48,348 bases of DNA from Planctomycetota bacterium (GTDB lineage: Bacteria > Planctomycetota > MHYJ01 > WSZJ01 > JACPWG01). Every line of letters begins with the position of its first letter. Within the stretch, counting starts at the first letter, position 1. The position numbers and the translations under genes are program-made. Below, in pieces: positions 7,558-16,915 of this stretch. The DNA lies in assembly GCA_016197205.1 (NCBI GenBank), contig JACPWG010000152.1, positions 1 through 48,348 on the forward strand, given 5' to 3'. Under the pieces are notes generated by a model. The model saw only the letters and a list, made by a program, of their open reading frames with translations, did not search any database and was not told the origin of the DNA.

Positions 7558-9105
7558 CTAGCTCCGGGGAGTTTGGAGGTCGTACGACTCCAGCGTGGTC
7601 CCGAGGGCGCGCCGCAGCTTCACCCAGGCCTTGTGGTAGTCCACGAGCGCCTTGACCTCGGCGAGACGCGCCTCGGCCAGGTCGCGAGTGTACTGCAGGA
7701 CGAACTGGATCGAAGCGAGCCCGAGGTTGTACTTCTCGGTCTCGGCCTGCAGCTTCTTCTGCGTCAACTCCGTCGCCTTCTTCGTCGCCTCGACGCGTTC
7801 CTTCGACGTTTTCGCCTCGCGATAGGCCTCGAGCACCTCGGTTCCGATTTTTCGTTCGACGCCCTGGAGCTTCGCGCGGGACTGGGCGACCTCGAGCTGC
7901 GCCTTGCGGATCTTGTTTTTCGCGTCGCGGTTCCCAAGGATCATTTCGAATTCGAGCGTGACGGTGTAGTCGAAGAAGTTCTCGAAGATGCTGTCCCGCA
8001 CGGCGAAGTCCGAGTCCGGGTCGGCCGCCTGGCGGGCGTAGGAGTACTTGAAGTCCAGCTTCGGGAGCGCGTCGTTCTCGGCGCGGATGACGTCGCAGAC
8101 CTTGTTCACGATCTCCTTGCGCGCGGCCTTCCACTCCGGCCGCTTGTCCGTCATGTCGGAAACGGAGTCCGCGACCTGGGGCAGTTCGAGGTCGGGTGGG
8201 ACGGCGTCCGCGACCTGGACGTCCAGCTTCCAATAGTCGGGGTCGCCGAGGGGGAAGAGCAGCTTCTTCAGGTTTTCCTTCGCCGTATTCACGCCGGCCT
8301 GTGCCTTGAGCAGGCCGTCCTTCTGCGTGGCAAGGTCGGCCTCGGCCTGGATGGCGGCGACCGTGTCCCCGCCGGTCTGGACCTTTTCGCGCGCGGTGAC
8401 GAGCAGCTTTTCGGTGAGCTCGTGGGTCAGCTTCCTGCAGTCCAGCTCGCGGTTCGCCGCGGCGAGGTCCCAGTAGGCCTTCTCGACGTTGGAGACGACA
8501 TCGAGCGTGACCTCGGCGTACTTGGCGTCCGCGATGATCCGGGACACGTCCCCCTGGAAGATCTTCAGGTTGTTGAACGTCCAGCCGAACCCGCGCAGCA
8601 GGGGCTGGGTGATCGTGAACTCGCTGCGGTACGTGAACTGCGGGGAAGCCACGTTGAAGATGGAGCTGGTCTTCGTGCGATCCAGCGTGGTCTTGAGCTC
8701 GGTCTGCGTGCCCAGCTCCCACTTCTTGCGGATGCCGGCCTCCTCCTTGATGTCGGAGCTCGCGATGGCATCGACGATCCCGAGCTGGGCGAGCACGCCG
8801 TCCAGCGGTCCGCCGCCCGCGTCCGTGATCGCCTTGTTCGTGCTCGACTTGAAGAACACGACCGGGTCGAACTCGCCGTAAAGGGAGTCCCGTTCCGCCT
8901 TGCGGATCTCGGGGTTGAACCCCTCGACGGCAAGGTCGGAATTGCTGTTCACGGCGAGGCCGACGCACTCCCGCAGGCTGAGGGAGCGCGAGTACGAGTC
9001 TGCGGGCTCCGCGGGCTCGTCCGCCCGGAGCGGCGGCTGGGCAGGGAGAAGGCAGAGGCCGAGGGCGAGCGCGACGGCGCCGCCGGCAAGACGGGCTGGA
9101 CCCAT
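7558..9105 (-). CDS. TolC-family outer membrane efflux protein
   Basis: This 515-residue protein has a signal peptide (about 1-29, ending LLPAQPPLRADE). It is followed by LSLRECVGLAVNSNSDLAVE, the start typical of outer-membrane efflux proteins. Long Ala/Glu/Lys/Leu-rich helices appear twice (about 180-270 and 390-500), matching the duplicated helical hairpins of the TolC tunnel. GGGGG precedes the ATG by 5 bp. It is transcribed divergently from the ABC-2 export locus that begins at 9329, so it may provide the outer-membrane exit for that or another exporter. No membrane fusion protein lies nearby. It ends 176 bp before the sigma-54 activator on the same strand. Confidence 0.85.
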   Translation of the reverse strand: MGPARLAGGAVALALGLCLLPAQPPLRADEPAEPADSYSRSLSLRECVGLAVNSNSDLAVEGFNPEIRKAERDSLYGEFDPVVFFKSSTNKAITDAGGGPLDGVLAQLGIVDAIASSDIKEEAGIRKKWELGTQTELKTTLDRTKTSSIFNVASPQFTYRSEFTITQPLLRGFGWTFNNLKIFQGDVSRIIADAKYAEVTLDVVSNVEKAYWDLAAANRELDCRKLTHELTEKLLVTAREKVQTGGDTVAAIQAEADLATQKDGLLKAQAGVNTAKENLKKLLFPLGDPDYWKLDVQVADAVPPDLELPQVADSVSDMTDKRPEWKAARKEIVNKVCDVIRAENDALPKLDFKYSYARQAADPDSDFAVRDSIFENFFDYTVTLEFEMILGNRDAKNKIRKAQLEVAQSRAKLQGVERKIGTEVLEAYREAKTSKERVEATKKATELTQKKLQAETEKYNLGLASIQFVLQYTRDLAEARLAEVKALVDYHKAWVKLRRALGTTLESYDLQTPRS

Positions 9106-9142
9106 GGCACCCCCGGGAAAGCGGTTCAGGAAAAGGCGGCGG

Positions 9143-9171
9143 ATAATACCAGAGCCCTGGTCGCGTGGCAA
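9143..9171 (-). promoter_or_regulatory. sigma70-like promoter of the TolC-like gene
   Basis: On the minus strand TTGCCA (9166-9171), 17 bp, then TATTAT (9143-9148). Both boxes match consensus in five of six bases. The start of transcription would be about 30 bp before the ATG. Confidence 0.6.
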
Positions 9172-9328
9172 GCGGGAAGTGACCTGGGCAAGCGAAAAGC
9201 GGCGCGCGACGTGCCGATTCCTCATTCGAATTCGCGAGCCAGGGTGTATACTGCGAGGGAGGGATTTGCCGCCGACCAAGGAAACGCTCTTCAGCAACTC
9301 CGGCGACCCGGAGACGCAGAGGTTTTTC

Positions 9329-11941
9329 ATGGTGCTCGTCCCGGATCGCAAGCGACTTTCCCTCGGCCTCCTCCTCCCCCTCCTCGCCGGCCTGCTCGTC
9401 GGATTCCTCCGTACACGGCCGTTGTCGGCCGAAGAGGACTGGATCGACGACCCCAATCAACCCCTTCAAATCCGCGCCCGGGTCGGCTTCGATCCGAAGG
9501 CGGGCTTTTGCAAGGCCAACCGCTGGCACCCGGTGGTGGTCGAGGTGCGGAACACAGGGGACGAGGTGGAGGGAGTCGTGCAGGTCCTGAAGGACACGCC
9601 CGACGAGCGCGGCGAGGAGACGCGTTACTTCCGCACCCTCACGCTCCCCAAAAAGTCGCGCAAAAAGGTCGTGTTCGATTGTCTGCTTGAAAACGGCGAC
9701 CGAGGGCTGGACGTGGAGCTGCTCGTCCGCCGGTCGACCGCCGCACGGTATCGGCCCACGCTCACGCTGCTCGGAGACGACGAGGACCTCATCGTCGCGC
9801 TCGGCGACCGGGCGCCCGCGTACCAGGATCTCGCTCCGCCGCGCCTCTCCGGGTCCGGCCAGGACGCGAGGGTCGCGCCGCGACGACGGGTGCTCTTCGC
9901 GAAACCGGACCACCTCCCGGAGTCCTGGCTCGCCTGCTCCGCCGCGGACACCTTTTTCCTCGATGAGCTGCTTCCGAGCGAAGTGTCCGAGGAAAAGGTC
10001 GCGGCCCTCCGCGACTATTGCCTCGACGGGGGGACCGTCGTCGTTTGCGTCGGGAAGCTCGCCCAAGCCTACGTGGGCTCTCCCTTGGCGAGCCTCCTGC
10101 CCGTCGACCTCCTGGGGAGCCGTCGCGCCGACGTGAAGGCCGCGCTGGCCCTCGTCTACGGCGGGCCGACTCCCGGGCCCCCGGCCGCCGGCGAATCCGA
10201 GGAGCTGCTCGTCGCGGAAGGACGCCCTCGGCCGGATGCCGAGGTCTGGTTGGAGACCGTGGACCGACCGGCCGTTCCCCTCGTCGTCCGGGCGCGACTC
10301 GGCCTTGGCCAGCTTTTGTTTTTCGCGTTCTCCCCTTCGGAGGCGGTGCTCTCCCGCTCTTCCGGCCGCCTGCGCCTCCTCCAACGTGCGCTCGGCCATC
10401 GACCGCAAAAGCTGCTGCGTCATGGCTGGGTGCCGGACGCGCTGAGCTCGCTCCTCCCCGTTCCCGGCATGCTCCTGCGCGTGCCGGAGGGCGCTCGCCC
10501 GGCGGAGGGGACCTCGCGCTCCTCGTCGCGAACCGCCATGAACGCGTTCCAGCCGCAGGGGAACGACGACGCGACGGCCGGGAGCCTGCGCGACGCGGTC
10601 GCGGGCCGCTTCGGGGACGACTTCTTCCTGAAGATTCCGCCCTGGCAGACCGTCGGCCTCTTCCTTGCCGCTTACGTGGCGGTCCTCGTCCCGATCAATT
10701 TCTGGGTCTTCCGCCGACTCGATCGGGTCGAGTGGGCGTGGGCGGCGGGGATCGTGATCACGCTCGCCTTCGCGATGGGCGCGCAGCGCCTCGGGCACGT
10801 CGGGACGGCCGCGTCGATCAAGTCCGTGCTCGTCTCCGTCCTGGAGGCTGGCCCGGGCGCGCCCACCGGCAGCGCGTCCAGCTTTCTCGGTCTTTATACG
10901 GAAGGACGCGTGGAGGAAGACCTCACCTTCGACGGAGGGCCGACGTTTCCGTGCCGGCTGCGCTCGCGCGAAACCCTACGCGGGCTGGAACGCGAGGCCT
11001 TCCATGTGGACGAGCAGGACGCCCCGGTGCTGCGTCACTTCAACATCCTCCCCCGCGCTACGCGCTCCTTCGAGGCGGCGCGTCTGGTGCCCCTCGGGGA
11101 CGGCTTCGTTGCGCAGATAGGCTTCGGCGAGCGGGTCGACTCCCTCCGGCTCGAGAATCACTCCCCCTTCGACCTGCACGACGTGCTTGTGCTGGCGGGC
11201 GAGCAGGGGGCATGGGAGATCGGCGATTTGGCGTCGGGCGCCCGGCACGAGGGGACGCCGCGCCCGCAGTCGCCGGACGAGCGCAAACGCGCCACCGAAG
11301 CCTGGCGCGAGCGCGCCGCGGCGGCGCGGACGAGCAGGATCCTGGAGAGCCTCGCGCGCGCGGCGATGCAGGACCAGCAGGCCGCCCGGCGTTTCCAGGT
11401 CCTGGCCTGGCTCGAGACGTCGCCGATCTCGGTGCGGCTCGCGGGAGAGCCGGTGACCGGGCTGGAGAGAACGCTGGTGAGGGTGCCGTTGGACCTCCGG
11501 TTCTCGAAGGGGGCCGTCCGACTCGGCAGGGATTTCTGGCACGTGCGCGTCCTGCGCGCTCCGCAGGGCGCCTTCGAGTGGCAACCTGACGGGCACTTCT
11601 CTCTCGGCGGGCCGGGCGAGGCAAACACCGCGGAGCTGGAGTTCACGCCGAAGGCGTGGCCCGACGGCATGACCGTGCAGGGCCTCTCGTGCGAGGCCGC
11701 AGGGCCGTCAGGCTTCCGCTATCGCATCCTCCCCGCCGAGACCGTCCGCGGCCTGGCGGAGCCGACGTGGTTGAGCGGCCCTGGGAGGGCGAGCGAGACC
11801 TACCCGGGCGGAAAGGTCCAGCCGATTTCCGGGCGCGTGCTCGTGGAGGTCGAGGCGCCCGGCTCGGGTTGGCAGAGGTGGGGCCCCGGCGCCGGTCCGG
11901 TGTACGAGCTTCGACTCGAAGAACTCAAAGGGACGAGGTGA
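9329..11941 (+). CDS. large membrane protein of an ABC-2 export locus
   Basis: This 870-residue protein has an N-terminal signal or anchor (about 6-32, LSLGLLLPLLAGLLVGFL), an extracytoplasmic beta-rich region, and a segment about 220-260 with YCLDGGTVVVCVGKLAQ. The latter resembles the glutamine-amidotransferase-like fold seen in membrane proteins beside ABC-2 transporters. Two transmembrane helices follow at about 440-487 (VGLFLAAYVAVLVPINFWVF and the next). The C-terminal 380 residues again look extracytoplasmic. Its stop is 3 bp before the start of the ABC ATPase, so they are one operon. Such large subunits usually partner the exporter. The cargo is unknown. Confidence 0.7.
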   Translation: MVLVPDRKRLSLGLLLPLLAGLLVGFLRTRPLSAEEDWIDDPNQPLQIRARVGFDPKAGFCKANRWHPVVVEVRNTGDEVEGVVQVLKDTPDERGEETRYFRTLTLPKKSRKKVVFDCLLENGDRGLDVELLVRRSTAARYRPTLTLLGDDEDLIVALGDRAPAYQDLAPPRLSGSGQDARVAPRRRVLFAKPDHLPESWLACSAADTFFLDELLPSEVSEEKVAALRDYCLDGGTVVVCVGKLAQAYVGSPLASLLPVDLLGSRRADVKAALALVYGGPTPGPPAAGESEELLVAEGRPRPDAEVWLETVDRPAVPLVVRARLGLGQLLFFAFSPSEAVLSRSSGRLRLLQRALGHRPQKLLRHGWVPDALSSLLPVPGMLLRVPEGARPAEGTSRSSSRTAMNAFQPQGNDDATAGSLRDAVAGRFGDDFFLKIPPWQTVGLFLAAYVAVLVPINFWVFRRLDRVEWAWAAGIVITLAFAMGAQRLGHVGTAASIKSVLVSVLEAGPGAPTGSASSFLGLYTEGRVEEDLTFDGGPTFPCRLRSRETLRGLEREAFHVDEQDAPVLRHFNILPRATRSFEAARLVPLGDGFVAQIGFGERVDSLRLENHSPFDLHDVLVLAGEQGAWEIGDLASGARHEGTPRPQSPDERKRATEAWRERAAAARTSRILESLARAAMQDQQAARRFQVLAWLETSPISVRLAGEPVTGLERTLVRVPLDLRFSKGAVRLGRDFWHVRVLRAPQGAFEWQPDGHFSLGGPGEANTAELEFTPKAWPDGMTVQGLSCEAAGPSGFRYRILPAETVRGLAEPTWLSGPGRASETYPGGKVQPISGRVLVEVEAPGSGWQRWGPGAGPVYELRLEELKGTR

Positions 11942-11944
11942 GGA

Positions 11945-12871
11945 TTGATCAAGATCGTCAATTTCACCAAGAAATACGACCACTTCCTGGCGGTCGACCG
12001 CCTGAACCTCGACATCGAGAAGACCGACATCTACGGGCTGATCGGCCCGAACGGCGCGGGGAAGACGACGACGTTCAAGTTCCTGTCGACCCTGCTGCCG
12101 GCGTCGTCGGGGGACGCGACCATCAACGGCTTCAGCGTCGTGCGCCAGATCCAGGACGTGCGGCGTTCCATCGGGTACATGCCGGACGCGTTCGGCGTGT
12201 ACGACGGCATGCGCGTGTGGGAGTTTCTCGACTTTTTCGGCGTGGCCTACGGCATCCCGCGGCACCGGCGGGCGAAAATCATCGACGACATCCTCGTGCT
12301 CGTCGACCTCACAGGCAAGCGGGACGAGTTGGTGAACGGCCTGTCGCGCGGGATGAAACAGCGGCTCTGCCTGGCGAAGACGCTCGTCCACGATCCGCCG
12401 GTATTGATCCTGGACGAGCCCGCGTCGGGGCTGGACCCGCGCGCCCGGGTGGAAATGAAGGAACTGCTGCGCGAACTGCGGGCGATGGGGAAGACGATCA
12501 TCGTCTCCTCCCACATCCTGTCGGAGCTCGCGGAGTATTGCACGAAGATCGGCATCATCGAACGCGGAAAGCTGCGCGCGAACGGCGAGGTGCGGCAGAT
12601 CCTGGCCCAGATCCGGGAGCATACGCTCATCGAGATCCAGGTGCTGGACCGGGCGAAGGACGCGGAGACGATCGCGAGCCGCTGCCCCATGGTGAAGAAC
12701 CTGAAGGGGGTCGGGAACGTGCTCCGGCTCGAGTTCAAGGGGCCGGTGGAGAAGATGGCGGAGCTGCACACGGAACTGGTGCAGGCGGGCATCCGGCTGC
12801 TCTGGTTCCGGGAAGTGGAACCGAACCTGGAGGAGGCCTTCTTGAAGCTGACGAAGGGTGAGGTCAATTGA
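11945..12871 (+). CDS. ABC-2 transporter ATP-binding protein
   Basis: This 308-residue ATPase drives the membrane exporter. It has Walker A GPNGAGKTTT (about 34-43), signature LSRGMKQRL (about 134-142), Walker B VLILDEP, a D-loop GLDP and switch His in SSHILSE. A C-terminal 90-residue extension (from about 220) is usual in the CcmA/NatA-type group. The start is TTG at 11945, reading IKIVNFTKKYD, with an AGGTGAGG stretch just before it and only 3 bp after the previous stop. Its permease is at 13259, separated by 387 bp of repeat DNA. Confidence 0.93.
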   Translation: MIKIVNFTKKYDHFLAVDRLNLDIEKTDIYGLIGPNGAGKTTTFKFLSTLLPASSGDATINGFSVVRQIQDVRRSIGYMPDAFGVYDGMRVWEFLDFFGVAYGIPRHRRAKIIDDILVLVDLTGKRDELVNGLSRGMKQRLCLAKTLVHDPPVLILDEPASGLDPRARVEMKELLRELRAMGKTIIVSSHILSELAEYCTKIGIIERGKLRANGEVRQILAQIREHTLIEIQVLDRAKDAETIASRCPMVKNLKGVGNVLRLEFKGPVEKMAELHTELVQAGIRLLWFREVEPNLEEAFLKLTKGEVN

Positions 12872-13217
12872 AGGCTCAAGGCTCAAGGCTCAATTTTCAA
12901 AGCACAACGCGGCCAACTGCCGCAGCCAGGAACCGGCGGAGCCACGAATCTCACAGCGCGGCGGAGCCACGACAAGAGAACCGAATCGCGCCCGTGAGGG
13001 AGCGGTCTGGGGGTGTCCTTCGTCGCCCTGGGATTCGATTTCGCCTTGCAAAGCACGGCCGCAACCAGGAACCGCCAATTGCGCGAGTCTCGCAAGTTTT
13101 CCCTACCGATCGGGATCGTGGAGGCTTGCTTGGAAGTTCCGGGGCAGTGGATAGCCCGAGTTAAAAATGGAGCCTTGAGTCTGCTTTGAGACTTGAGCAT
13201 TGAAAACTGAGCCTTCG
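12870..13217. repeat. repeat-filled spacer inside the ABC operon (AAGGCTCAA family plus an R1 copy)
   Basis: The left end holds AAGGCTCAAGGCTCAAGGCTC and TTTTCAA. The right end, reversed, reads CGAAGGCTCAGTTTTCAATG, so the ends form an imperfect inverted repeat. At 12983-13008 lies a copy of the GACCGTGAGGGAGCGGTCT repeat. The same AAGGCTCAA words recur at 47180-47520. There is no gene here. It separates the ATPase from its permease. Confidence 0.6.
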
Positions 13218-13258
13218 CCATCGGGTCTCCGGCCTTCACCCAAGTTGGACCTTGCCCA

Positions 13259-14848
13259 ATGATCCTCGATAATGCCGTGCTCCGCCGCGAGCTCCTCACT
13301 TCGCTGCGCGCACGGAAATCGTTCGTCGCGCAGCTCGTCTTCATCCTCGTGCTGTGCAGCATCGCCTTCCTCGCCTGGCCGCACGCGGACGAGCGCATCG
13401 CCGCCCAGTTCCGTCTCTCCCGCCGACTGTTCGACGTCTTCGCGCTAGGCCAGCTCGCGTTGATCTCCGTCCTCGCGCCTGTCTTCTCCGCCGGCTCCAT
13501 GACGATGGAAAAAGAGAACCGGTGCATCGACCTTCTCCTCACGACGCCCATGTCGCCGCTCACGATCCTCCTCGGCAAGTTCTTGTCTTCGATCGTCTAC
13601 CTCCTCTGCATCATCTTCTCGTCGCTGCCCGTGTTGAGCCTGTGTTTCGTGCTCGGCGGCGTCGGCGGCGCGGAGGTTTGGGGCCTCTATGCGGGACTCA
13701 TCGTCCTCGCCGTCACCTTCGGCATGGTCGGCCTCACCACCTCGACCTATTTCAGCCGCACGCATGCCTCGCTGTCGGTCGCGTACCTCGTCGTGCTCCC
13801 CGTGGCGACCGTCTTCCTCCTGCTGGCCGTCTACAGCAGGTCGTACGTGGACTTCACGGTCATCCTGCTCGTCACGTGCGGCATCCTGCTGCCGATCCTC
13901 GTCGGGCTGACGCTCCGTCGGTTGGGACAGCCCTTCTCCGACGTCGAAGAATCCGGGGAAGCGGAGGACGTGACCGAGCAGGTCGGGCTGGTGCTCGTCC
14001 CCAACCAGTTCCCCGACGCCCTCCTCGCGCCGCGCAAGCGGGACGACCTGATCCCGGACGGCACGAACCCTGTCCTCGACAAGGAACTGCGCTCCGAGAT
14101 CTTCGGGCGCGGGACGCTCCTCATCCGGCTCATCATCCAGATCTCCACGGCGGTTTCCATCGCGTTTCTCCCGTTCCCGTTCACCGAGCTGGAACCGATC
14201 TACGTGTGCTACCTGCTCGCCTTCACCATCCTCGTGACGCCGGCCTTCACCTGCAACTCCTTCACGCAGGAACGCGAACGCGGCACGCTCGACCTGCTCC
14301 TCACCACGATGGTCACGCCGGCGCAGGTCCTCATCGGCAAGCTCGTCGCCTCGCTGCGCTGCGCGGCGGTGCTCACGCTCTTTCTCACGATTCCCCTTGT
14401 CCTCGGCTGGGTCTTTCAGAACGACCAGGTCACGACCGGCGAGATGCTGGCGCATACCTCGATCGTGCTCACGACCCTCGTCTTCACCGCGATCCTCGCG
14501 CTCTTCAATTCCCTGCTCTTCAAAACCACGCTCGTGTCGATGATCGCCACCTACCTCACCGTCCTCTTTCTCTTCATCGTCCCGGGCATCGCGTTCAAGG
14601 TCTTGGAGTCCTTCACGGAGGTCAAGTACACGGACATCGCCTGGATGATGGTCCCCAGCCCGTTCTTCGCCTCGTTCTCCGTGGGGACCTGGACCTGGCA
14701 GGACAAGATTTTCCCCGCGGGGCAGATGCCCAACGTCTGGCTGGGTTTTCTGCTCCTCTACCTCCCGCTCACGCTCGTGCTCCTCGCGGTGATGTGGCTC
14801 GGGTTCGACTTTTTCTGCGTGGGCCCACGCCGGACCGCACGGGCCTGA
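13259..14848 (+). CDS. ABC-2 type transporter permease, tandem (two-unit) form
   Basis: This 529-residue membrane protein has about 12 transmembrane helices in two similar halves (roughly 1-225 and 270-529). Each half contains the same element: an entry after a membrane helix with ENRCIDLLLTTPMSPLTILL in the first half and ERGTLDLLLTTMVTPAQVLI in the second. This E-xGT-x-LLLTTP-like helix is typical of ABC-2 permeases next to the ATPase contact. One polypeptide may therefore replace a permease dimer. It belongs with the ATPase at 11945 and the large protein at 9329. The ATG at 13259 follows the repeat-rich spacer. Confidence 0.88.
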   Translation: MILDNAVLRRELLTSLRARKSFVAQLVFILVLCSIAFLAWPHADERIAAQFRLSRRLFDVFALGQLALISVLAPVFSAGSMTMEKENRCIDLLLTTPMSPLTILLGKFLSSIVYLLCIIFSSLPVLSLCFVLGGVGGAEVWGLYAGLIVLAVTFGMVGLTTSTYFSRTHASLSVAYLVVLPVATVFLLLAVYSRSYVDFTVILLVTCGILLPILVGLTLRRLGQPFSDVEESGEAEDVTEQVGLVLVPNQFPDALLAPRKRDDLIPDGTNPVLDKELRSEIFGRGTLLIRLIIQISTAVSIAFLPFPFTELEPIYVCYLLAFTILVTPAFTCNSFTQERERGTLDLLLTTMVTPAQVLIGKLVASLRCAAVLTLFLTIPLVLGWVFQNDQVTTGEMLAHTSIVLTTLVFTAILALFNSLLFKTTLVSMIATYLTVLFLFIVPGIAFKVLESFTEVKYTDIAWMMVPSPFFASFSVGTWTWQDKIFPAGQMPNVWLGFLLLYLPLTLVLLAVMWLGFDFFCVGPRRTARA

Positions 14849-14944
14849 CACCGCAGGCGCCGGCCTGCCCGCCGACTTTTCGCTTGCCCCACCTCCCAGG
14901 GCCCGATAAGATATTCCTCCCCCGCGTGGAGCGTGCGACCCCCA

Positions 14945-15529
14945 ATGGACGAACGGATCCGCTGCTTCGTAGCTCTCGAGGTCGACCGCGAAGTCGCAGG
15001 TGCGCTGGGCGCCGCGGCTGTGGAGCTGCGGCAGGCGGGCGCGGACGTGAAGTGGACGGACTTGGCCCACTCCCACCTCACGCTGAAGTTCCTCGGCGAG
15101 CTGCCGGAAGCGCTGGTCGCGCAAGTCCGGGACGTGGTGGAATCGGTCGCGCGCGGCTACGCGCCCGTCCGACTCCTCTATCGCAGGGTCGGCTGCTTCC
15201 CTCCCAGCGGCCCGCCCCGCGTCCTGTGGGCGGGGTGCGAGGACCGGGAAGGGCGGCTTTCCTTGCTGGTTCGCGACCTGGAGACGCGCCTCGCCCTGCT
15301 CGGCATCCCCAAGGAGAGCCGGGGGTTCCAGGCCCACGTGACGCTCGGTCGCGTCCGATCCCCGCGGCGTAGCGAACGCCTTCGTCCGCTCCTCGCCTCG
15401 CTCGCCGACGCCGAGTTCGGCAGCCAGACGGTCGCCGAAGTCGTGCTTTTCCGGAGCGAGCTTCGCCCCCAAGGCCCCACGTACACGGCGCTCGCCCGTT
15501 GTCCTCTGGCAGCCGGCGGCGCCGCATGA
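14945..15529 (+). CDS. thpR: RNA 2',3'-cyclic phosphodiesterase (LigT/ThpR)
   Basis: This 194-residue protein belongs to the 2H phosphoesterase family. It carries two HxTx motifs: HLTLKFLG (about 42-49) and HVTLGRVR (about 132-139). These histidines act on 2',3'-cyclic phosphate ends of RNA. The start at ATG 14945 gives the usual short lead MDERIRCFVAL. An upstream GTG at 14933 is less likely because the family starts close to the first strand. Length is normal. It lies 90 bp before recA on the same strand and may be co-transcribed with it, a common arrangement. Confidence 0.9.
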   Translation: MDERIRCFVALEVDREVAGALGAAAVELRQAGADVKWTDLAHSHLTLKFLGELPEALVAQVRDVVESVARGYAPVRLLYRRVGCFPPSGPPRVLWAGCEDREGRLSLLVRDLETRLALLGIPKESRGFQAHVTLGRVRSPRRSERLRPLLASLADAEFGSQTVAEVVLFRSELRPQGPTYTALARCPLAAGGAA

Positions 15530-15618
15530 TTCCTGAGCTCCGCCCCCTGTGGGGACGCGTGGCCCGAAAGCAGCCATCAGCAATCCACCCGCAGCAATTC
15601 CCAAGTGGAGTGACCCCC

Positions 15619-16794
15619 ATGGCTCAGCCGCAGCCGTCGCCCGAGGATCGCCGCAAGGAGGCGCTCCAGCAGGCCCTTGCCCAGATCGAAAAGCAGTTCG
15701 GGAAGGGCTCGATCATGCGGCTAGGGGACCGCTCGCACATGAGCGTGAGCGGCATCTCGACGGGGTCGCTCTCGCTCGACATCGCCCTCGGAGGGTACGG
15801 GATTCCGCGTGGGCGGGTCACCGAGGTCTTCGGCCCTGAGTCCTCGGGAAAGACCACCCTCTGCCTGACGGTCGCCGCGAAGGCCCAGAAGGCGGGCGGC
15901 ATCGCCGCCTACATCGACGCGGAGCACGCCCTCGATCCCGCCTATTCGCGGCGCCTCGGCGTCGATCTCGACAACCTCCTGCTCTCGCAGCCCGATTCCG
16001 GAGAGCAGGCCCTGGAGATCACCGAGCACCTCGTCCGCTCCAACGCGATCGACGTGATCGTCATCGACTCCGTGGCGGCGCTCGTGCCCCGGTCCGAGCT
16101 CGAAGGGGAGATGGGGGACGCGACCGTCGGCGGCCAGGCCCGGCTCATGTCCCAAGCGCTCCGCAAGCTCACCGCGGCCATCGCTCGCAGTCATTGCTGC
16201 GTGATCTTCGTGAACCAGATCCGCGAAAAGATCGGCGTCATGTTCGGCAACCCGGAGACCACGCCCGGCGGCCGGGCGCTCAAGTTTTATTCGTCGGTCC
16301 GCATCGACACGCGGCGTGTCAACCAGATCAAGGACGGCGAGGCCGTCGTCGGGAACCGCACGAAGGCCACGGTCGTAAAAAACAAGATCGCCCCCCCTTT
16401 CCAAAAGGCGGAGTTCGACCTCCTCTTCAACGCGGGCATTTCCTGGGAAGGCGACCTCCTCGATCTCGGCGTCGAAAAGGGCGTCGTGGAGAAGTCCGGG
16501 ACGTGGCTCTCCTACAAGGAGACGCGGCTCGGCCAGGGACGCGACCGGGCCCGCGAGTTCCTGCGGGAGAACGGCGACGTGGCGCGCGCGCTCGAAATCG
16601 ACGTCCGACGCGCCTTCGGTCTCGAACCCGCGCCGTCCGCCGTCGCCGCGGCGCCCGGCGCCCAGCCTCCGGCACCGCACACGGCCGAGGCGAGCGGAAA
16701 GGCGCCGCTGGCGGCGGACGCGCCCGCGCCCGGGCCCGGGCACGAGCGAAAGGAGCCTGTCCGGGCCGCCCCTGCCGCCGCGCTCCGCAAGTAG
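15619..16794 (+). CDS. recA: recombinase RecA
   Basis: This 391-residue protein forms filaments on single-stranded DNA, exchanges strands and stimulates LexA cleavage. Visible are the polymerisation segment EALQQALAQIEKQFGKGSI, Walker A GPESSGKTT (about 73-81), the AEHALDP stretch, Walker B DVIVIDSVAAL, loop L1 EGEMGD, and NQIREKIGVMFGNPETTPGG in loop L2. The ATG at 15619 has GGAGTG 8 bp upstream. The last 50 or so residues are an Ala/Pro-rich tail, longer than in most RecA proteins. No LexA-type operator is evident upstream. A hairpin at 16805 follows the gene. Confidence 0.98.
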   Translation: MAQPQPSPEDRRKEALQQALAQIEKQFGKGSIMRLGDRSHMSVSGISTGSLSLDIALGGYGIPRGRVTEVFGPESSGKTTLCLTVAAKAQKAGGIAAYIDAEHALDPAYSRRLGVDLDNLLLSQPDSGEQALEITEHLVRSNAIDVIVIDSVAALVPRSELEGEMGDATVGGQARLMSQALRKLTAAIARSHCCVIFVNQIREKIGVMFGNPETTPGGRALKFYSSVRIDTRRVNQIKDGEAVVGNRTKATVVKNKIAPPFQKAEFDLLFNAGISWEGDLLDLGVEKGVVEKSGTWLSYKETRLGQGRDRAREFLRENGDVARALEIDVRRAFGLEPAPSAVAAAPGAQPPAPHTAEASGKAPLAADAPAPGPGHERKEPVRAAPAAALRK

Positions 16795-16804
16795 CCTCCC
16801 CTTC

Positions 16805-16823
16805 AGGCGCGGCGGGCGCGCCT
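16805..16823 (+). terminator. hairpin after recA
   Basis: AGGCGCG and CGCGCCT form a perfect 7-bp stem around 5 bases, enclosed by CCTTC and GAAGG further out. There is no T-run, so it may be a weak terminator or an mRNA-stabilising structure. Confidence 0.35.
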
Positions 16824-16915
16824 GCGCGAAGGGCGCGGGAGAGTGTAGCTCCTGCATCGGCGCCTTCCTTTACCGGCCCTAAAGCCACCTCGAGCCACAC
16901 CAGCGGAGTGAGCCG

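Noticed and set aside
5066..7561. Long plus-strand open frame opposite the sigma-54 activator
   Set aside because: It is antisense to an intact, domain-rich gene and reads as low-complexity sequence. It is a GC artefact.
4823..10798. Very long open frame (nearly 2000 codons) on the minus strand
   Set aside because: Only 4823-7381 has protein-like domains. The rest lies in other frames of the TolC-like and membrane protein genes and stays open because of high GC.
13445..15604. 719-codon minus-strand frame opposite the permease, thpR and the start of recA
   Set aside because: Its translation is Arg/Glu/Asp-rich without any domain and covers several well-supported genes.
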